Both the position numbers and the translations under genes were made by a program. A stretch of 51,998 bases of DNA from an uncultured Blautia sp. (GTDB taxonomy: Bacteria; Bacillota; Clostridia; Lachnospirales; Lachnospiraceae). This document shows positions 50,070 to 51,998 of the stretch, in pieces; the stretch's first letter is position 1, and every line of letters starts with the position of its first letter. Location of the stretch: assembly GCA_900765525.1 (NCBI GenBank), contig CAAFRY010000191.1:1-51998 (forward strand), in the 5' to 3' direction. The notes under the pieces are model-generated. The model searched no databases. It had not been told where the DNA came from and worked only from the letters and a program-made list of their open reading frames with translations.

Positions 50070-51395
50070 TTAATGTTCGCTCCCAAATTTCTTTCCTGAA
50101 AACTTTTCATAAGTTGATATTGCATAGGAATCCATCATACCAGCAATATAATCACAAATCAATCTTTTTTGTAACTGATTTTCATCATTATCCTTTAAAT
50201 CTGGATACTGATTCATTAATTCCTCAGCTCTATATTCCGGTGGCAAATACATATTTTCTTCTGTATACAGTCCAACCAAAAAATTAAGAACCTTTTCTCC
50301 ATTATGTTCATAATGATACACTTCGTCATTATGATTTATACATTTAAATACAATATCCTTTAAACCATGAATTAATTCTCCATAACTTACAAATCCCAAT
50401 TCTTCTTTTTGCATCGTGCCTGTCTTATTAGCCATTTTATCTGTTACTGGCATTAAATTTATATCATTTAATGCCAGATTAATAAGCCTAGAAGCAAGTT
50501 CCTGTCTAAATAATTTTGAATATTGCGTAGAATCCATTTTGTTAATACCATAACCAGCTTTTTCTTGTGCAGACTTTACATTTTCTTCAAAAATATTGTA
50601 ACAATCGCTGTTTCCGAATTGTGCTTTATAATCATGCAATACCTCATCAATGGTAAATGCTTTTACCCTTAATCCATCTTCCAAATCATGGGCTGCATAC
50701 GCTATCTCGTCTGCTATATCTACTATTTGTACATCTATCGTTCTTACTTTTATATCATTTTCTTTAATGAATTTATACAGCAATTCATAATCATCGTCAT
50801 AAATAAACTTTTGGCCTTTCCCGTCTTTTTTAAATTTTTCAACATCAAATTTGTTAAAATATTTAACTACGCTTAGCATACTTCTATATGTCAAATTTAA
50901 ACCACGAAAGGAAGGCCGTTTTTTTTCAATATTTGTTAATATCCTTAAAGTTTGTGCATTTCCCTCAAATCCACCTATATCGGCAAACAATTTGTTTAAA
51001 TACCGTTCTCCTGCATGGCCAAATGGTGGGTTTCCTAAATCATGAGCCAATGCACCTGCCTCTACAATATAGCTTTCACCCGAGTCATATTGTATTATTC
51101 CAGCAATTGACCTAGCAATCTGTGCCACCTCTAAACTATGAGTTAAACGATTTCTAAAAAATTGATCATTTTTTATTCCAAGAAGTTGCATTTTCCCTTG
51201 TAATCTTCTAAAGGAAGATGAATACATTATTCTGGCATAGTCTCTTTGAAAGGGGCCATCGGGTCTATAACGTGATTCTTCTTCATGTACATATGATTCC
51301 ATACAATCCGTTTTGATTGGATTTAATATGTTACGTTTTATTTTGTCCCTATTTATTTCCAAAGGACTCTTTATTATTTCTGTTTTTCCCATCAT
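50070..51395 (-). CDS. dGTPase-family HD-domain deoxynucleotide triphosphohydrolase
   Basis: dGTPases split dGTP (or other dNTPs) to nucleoside plus tripolyphosphate. The 441-aa protein has the HD-domain metal ligands: His in RNRLTHSLEVAQIARSIAG (about residue 86), HD in ALAHDLGNPPFGHAGE (about 118-119) and the later Asp in VDIADEIAYAAHDLED. The N-terminal YSSSFRRLQGKMQLL is typical of the dGTPase/SAMHD-like class. I chose the ATG at 51395, with GGGGGA 5 nt upstream; an adjacent ATG one codon later is equally possible. dGTPases are known to act in phage defence by depleting dNTPs, which fits a mobile-element setting. Confidence 0.9.
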   Translation of the reverse strand: MMGKTEIIKSPLEINRDKIKRNILNPIKTDCMESYVHEEESRYRPDGPFQRDYARIMYSSSFRRLQGKMQLLGIKNDQFFRNRLTHSLEVAQIARSIAGIIQYDSGESYIVEAGALAHDLGNPPFGHAGERYLNKLFADIGGFEGNAQTLRILTNIEKKRPSFRGLNLTYRSMLSVVKYFNKFDVEKFKKDGKGQKFIYDDDYELLYKFIKENDIKVRTIDVQIVDIADEIAYAAHDLEDGLRVKAFTIDEVLHDYKAQFGNSDCYNIFEENVKSAQEKAGYGINKMDSTQYSKLFRQELASRLINLALNDINLMPVTDKMANKTGTMQKEELGFVSYGELIHGLKDIVFKCINHNDEVYHYEHNGEKVLNFLVGLYTEENMYLPPEYRAEELMNQYPDLKDNDENQLQKRLICDYIAGMMDSYAISTYEKFSGKKFGSEH

Positions 51396-51615
51396 GAATT
51401 CCCCCAAAAAATATATTTCTTTTATCATACAACAAAGTGTTCTGTATTTCTACAGAATCTTTCAAATAATGCATTAGAGGAATTCTTTCTTTTCTAGAAC
51501 TTAGATATGTAGAGGCGGTGTTTCCACCTCCACCATAATAAAAATATTAAATTTCTCACAAACCACACAAAACTAAGAAATTTTACTTCCGTTTTTCTGT
51601 AACTATATACAATAT

Positions 51616-51625
51616 TAGCGCACTA
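51616..51625. promoter_or_regulatory. TAGYGCRCTA site 1
   Basis: TAGCGCACTA, embedded in ATTAGCGCACTAAT, a near-palindrome broken only at the centre. It lies about 70 bp upstream of the regulator's ATG. Confidence 0.65.
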
Positions 51626-51644
51626 ATTTTGTATATTATGTTTA

Positions 51645-51654
51645 TAGCGCACTA
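51645..51654. promoter_or_regulatory. TAGYGCRCTA site 2
   Basis: TAGCGCACTA again, same orientation as site 1, starting 29 bp after it and 41 bp before the ATG. Confidence 0.65.
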
Positions 51655-51694
51655 ATAAAAAGTATGCTATCCTTTTCATAAAGGAGGTGTTTAC

Positions 51695-51883
51695 ATGGCA
51701 TACAGCGAAAAGCAAAAGGAATATACTATGAAATATCTTGATAAATTAAAAGAAATTCGCTTTAGAGTGAAACCGGAAGAATATGAAAAATATGAGCAAG
51801 CTGCCAAGACCGCTGGATACCCAAGTATGCGTCAATTTTATATGGATGCGTTAAAGGAAAAAGTTGAAAAAATCCTAAATTAG
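51695..51883 (+). CDS. Small putative ribbon-helix-helix regulator
   Basis: The 62-aa basic protein starts MAYSEKQKEYTMKYLDKLK, followed by IRFRVKPEEYEKYEQAAKTAGY and MRQFYMDALKEKVEKIL. A short strand (EIRFRV) then two helices is the Arc/MetJ ribbon-helix-helix pattern. Such genes are common in clostridial mobile elements. AAGGAGGTG stands 5 nt before the ATG. The gene is flanked by four TAGYGCRCTA sites, two upstream and two from its stop codon onward, which suggests it binds them and controls both itself and the next gene. Confidence 0.75.
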   Translation: MAYSEKQKEYTMKYLDKLKEIRFRVKPEEYEKYEQAAKTAGYPSMRQFYMDALKEKVEKILN

Positions 51884-51890
51884 TGCGCTA
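51881..51890. promoter_or_regulatory. TAGYGCRCTA site 3
   Basis: TAGTGCGCTA, the reverse orientation of sites 1 and 2. Its first three bases are the regulator's stop codon. It lies 24 bp before site 4. Confidence 0.65.
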
Positions 51891-51896
51891 ATCCCC

Positions 51897-51925
51897 TTGA
51901 CATATAGTGCGCTATATTATATAAT
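51897..51925 (+). promoter_or_regulatory. Consensus promoter with operator site 4 in the spacer
   Basis: TTGACA (51897-51902) and TATAAT (51920-51925) are 17 bp apart, a perfect sigma-A promoter. TAGTGCGCTA (51905-51914) occupies most of the spacer. A bound repressor would shut this promoter firmly. It drives the gene that begins at 51984. Confidence 0.85.
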
Positions 51926-51983
51926 ATACTTGTAAGAGGAAAACAACTTACAATATCCGGGCAAGCGGAGAAAGGAGGACAAA

Positions 51984-51998
51984 ATGGAAGATATGAGC
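51984..51998 (+). CDS. Start of an unidentified gene (partial)
   Basis: ATG at 51984 follows AAAGGAGG with proper spacing and is downstream of the consensus promoter. Only five codons (MEDMS) are inside the window. Position after the regulator suggests a replication, transfer or recombination gene of the element, but nothing in the sequence identifies it. Confidence 0.6.

Larger units (their letters stand above)
51396..51694. promoter_or_regulatory. Divergent intergenic region with two operator copies
   Basis: This AT-rich gap separates the dGTPase operon (minus) from the small regulator (plus). It contains TAGCGCACTA twice, at 51616-51625 and 51645-51654 (29 bp apart). A plausible promoter for the regulator has TATACA as -10 near 51606, upstream of the first copy. 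A minor GC-rich inverted motif (GGCGGTG/CACCTCC) lies near 51513-51530. Confidence 0.55.
49170..51998. mobile_element. One end of an AT-rich integrated element within cotJC (right side continues beyond the window)
   Basis: From about 49,170 the sequence is AT-rich with codon use dominated by A/T-ending codons, unlike the flanking coat and lipid genes. It carries a 27-aa small ORF, a dGTPase with an unknown partner, a ribbon-helix-helix-like regulator with repeated operators, and a truncated gene, none related to sporulation. No recombinase or attachment repeat is visible in the window, so the element class is not known. The cotJC break marks the left boundary. Confidence 0.65.

Noticed and set aside
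1..51998. tRNA, rRNA and CRISPR arrays
   Set aside because: No cloverleaf, rRNA signature or regularly spaced direct repeats were seen on either strand; the only regular repeats are the cotJA units and the TAGYGCRCTA sites.

Overview
The window comes from the chromosome of an endospore-forming Firmicute of the class Clostridia, most likely a Lachnospiraceae member close to Blautia. The evidence is the complete spoIIIA operon, spo0A, spoIVB, cotJ and CotF-like coat genes, the gene order nusB-xseA-xseB-ispA-dxs-tlyA-nadK-argR-recN-spoIVB-spo0A, a type II fatty acid cluster with a fused AccD-AccA, and strong AGGAGG ribosome binding sites. The family assignment is inference; no rRNA gene lies in the window.

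Layout. 1-2,000: recX-recA on the minus strand behind a promoter carrying a perfect LexA box. 2,000-3,600: two small CotF-like coat genes, long non-coding stretches with several hairpins, and the first copy of a structured 61-bp repeat. 3,600-16,500: glgA, spo0A, spoIVB (second repeat copy just upstream), then a long co-directional housekeeping run for DNA repair, arginine regulation, NAD, isoprenoids and rRNA transcription, ending with an Asp23-family gene. 16,500-23,100: prfC and spoIIIAA-AH. 23,100-24,400: a cobalamin riboswitch followed by a DUF4430 protein and an ECF transporter S component. 24,400-30,500: PPTase, UvrD-like helicase, gltX, a VOC protein, and an AIM24 gene with two small Cys-rich genes. 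30,600-33,800: a plus-strand operon of MarR regulator, DUF1848 protein, SPL-like radical SAM protein and Fpg/MutM glycosylase. 33,900-36,200: a two-component system with a GNAT acetyltransferase. 36,300-45,000: fatty acid synthesis cluster (acpP, fabD, fabG, fabF, accB, fabZ, accC, accDA, FabK-like flavoprotein) with FabT-type palindromes at acpP and fabD. 45,000-48,000: a SEDS cell-wall polymerase and a membrane glycerophosphodiesterase. 48,200-49,170: cotJA, cotJB and the first 32 codons of cotJC.

From about 49,170 to the end the sequence turns AT-rich and foreign. The cotJC frame stops matching its family after residue 32, and a different cargo follows: a 27-aa small ORF, an unknown 195-aa protein, a dGTPase-family HD hydrolase, and a 62-aa putative ribbon-helix-helix regulator bracketed by four copies of TAGYGCRCTA, the last inside a consensus promoter for a gene that runs off the window. 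The simplest reading is an integrative element inserted in a sporulation gene, with the window covering one end. The dGTPase/partner cassette and the regulator with its four operators are the least-described parts.

How parts work together: spo0A starts sporulation (an 0A box lies next to its own promoter); spoIIIAA-AH builds the mother cell-forespore channel; spoIVB signals across the septum; cotJ and the CotF-like genes build the coat. The fatty acid genes form one pathway from malonyl-CoA to acyl-ACP, but fabH and fabT are absent here and must lie elsewhere.
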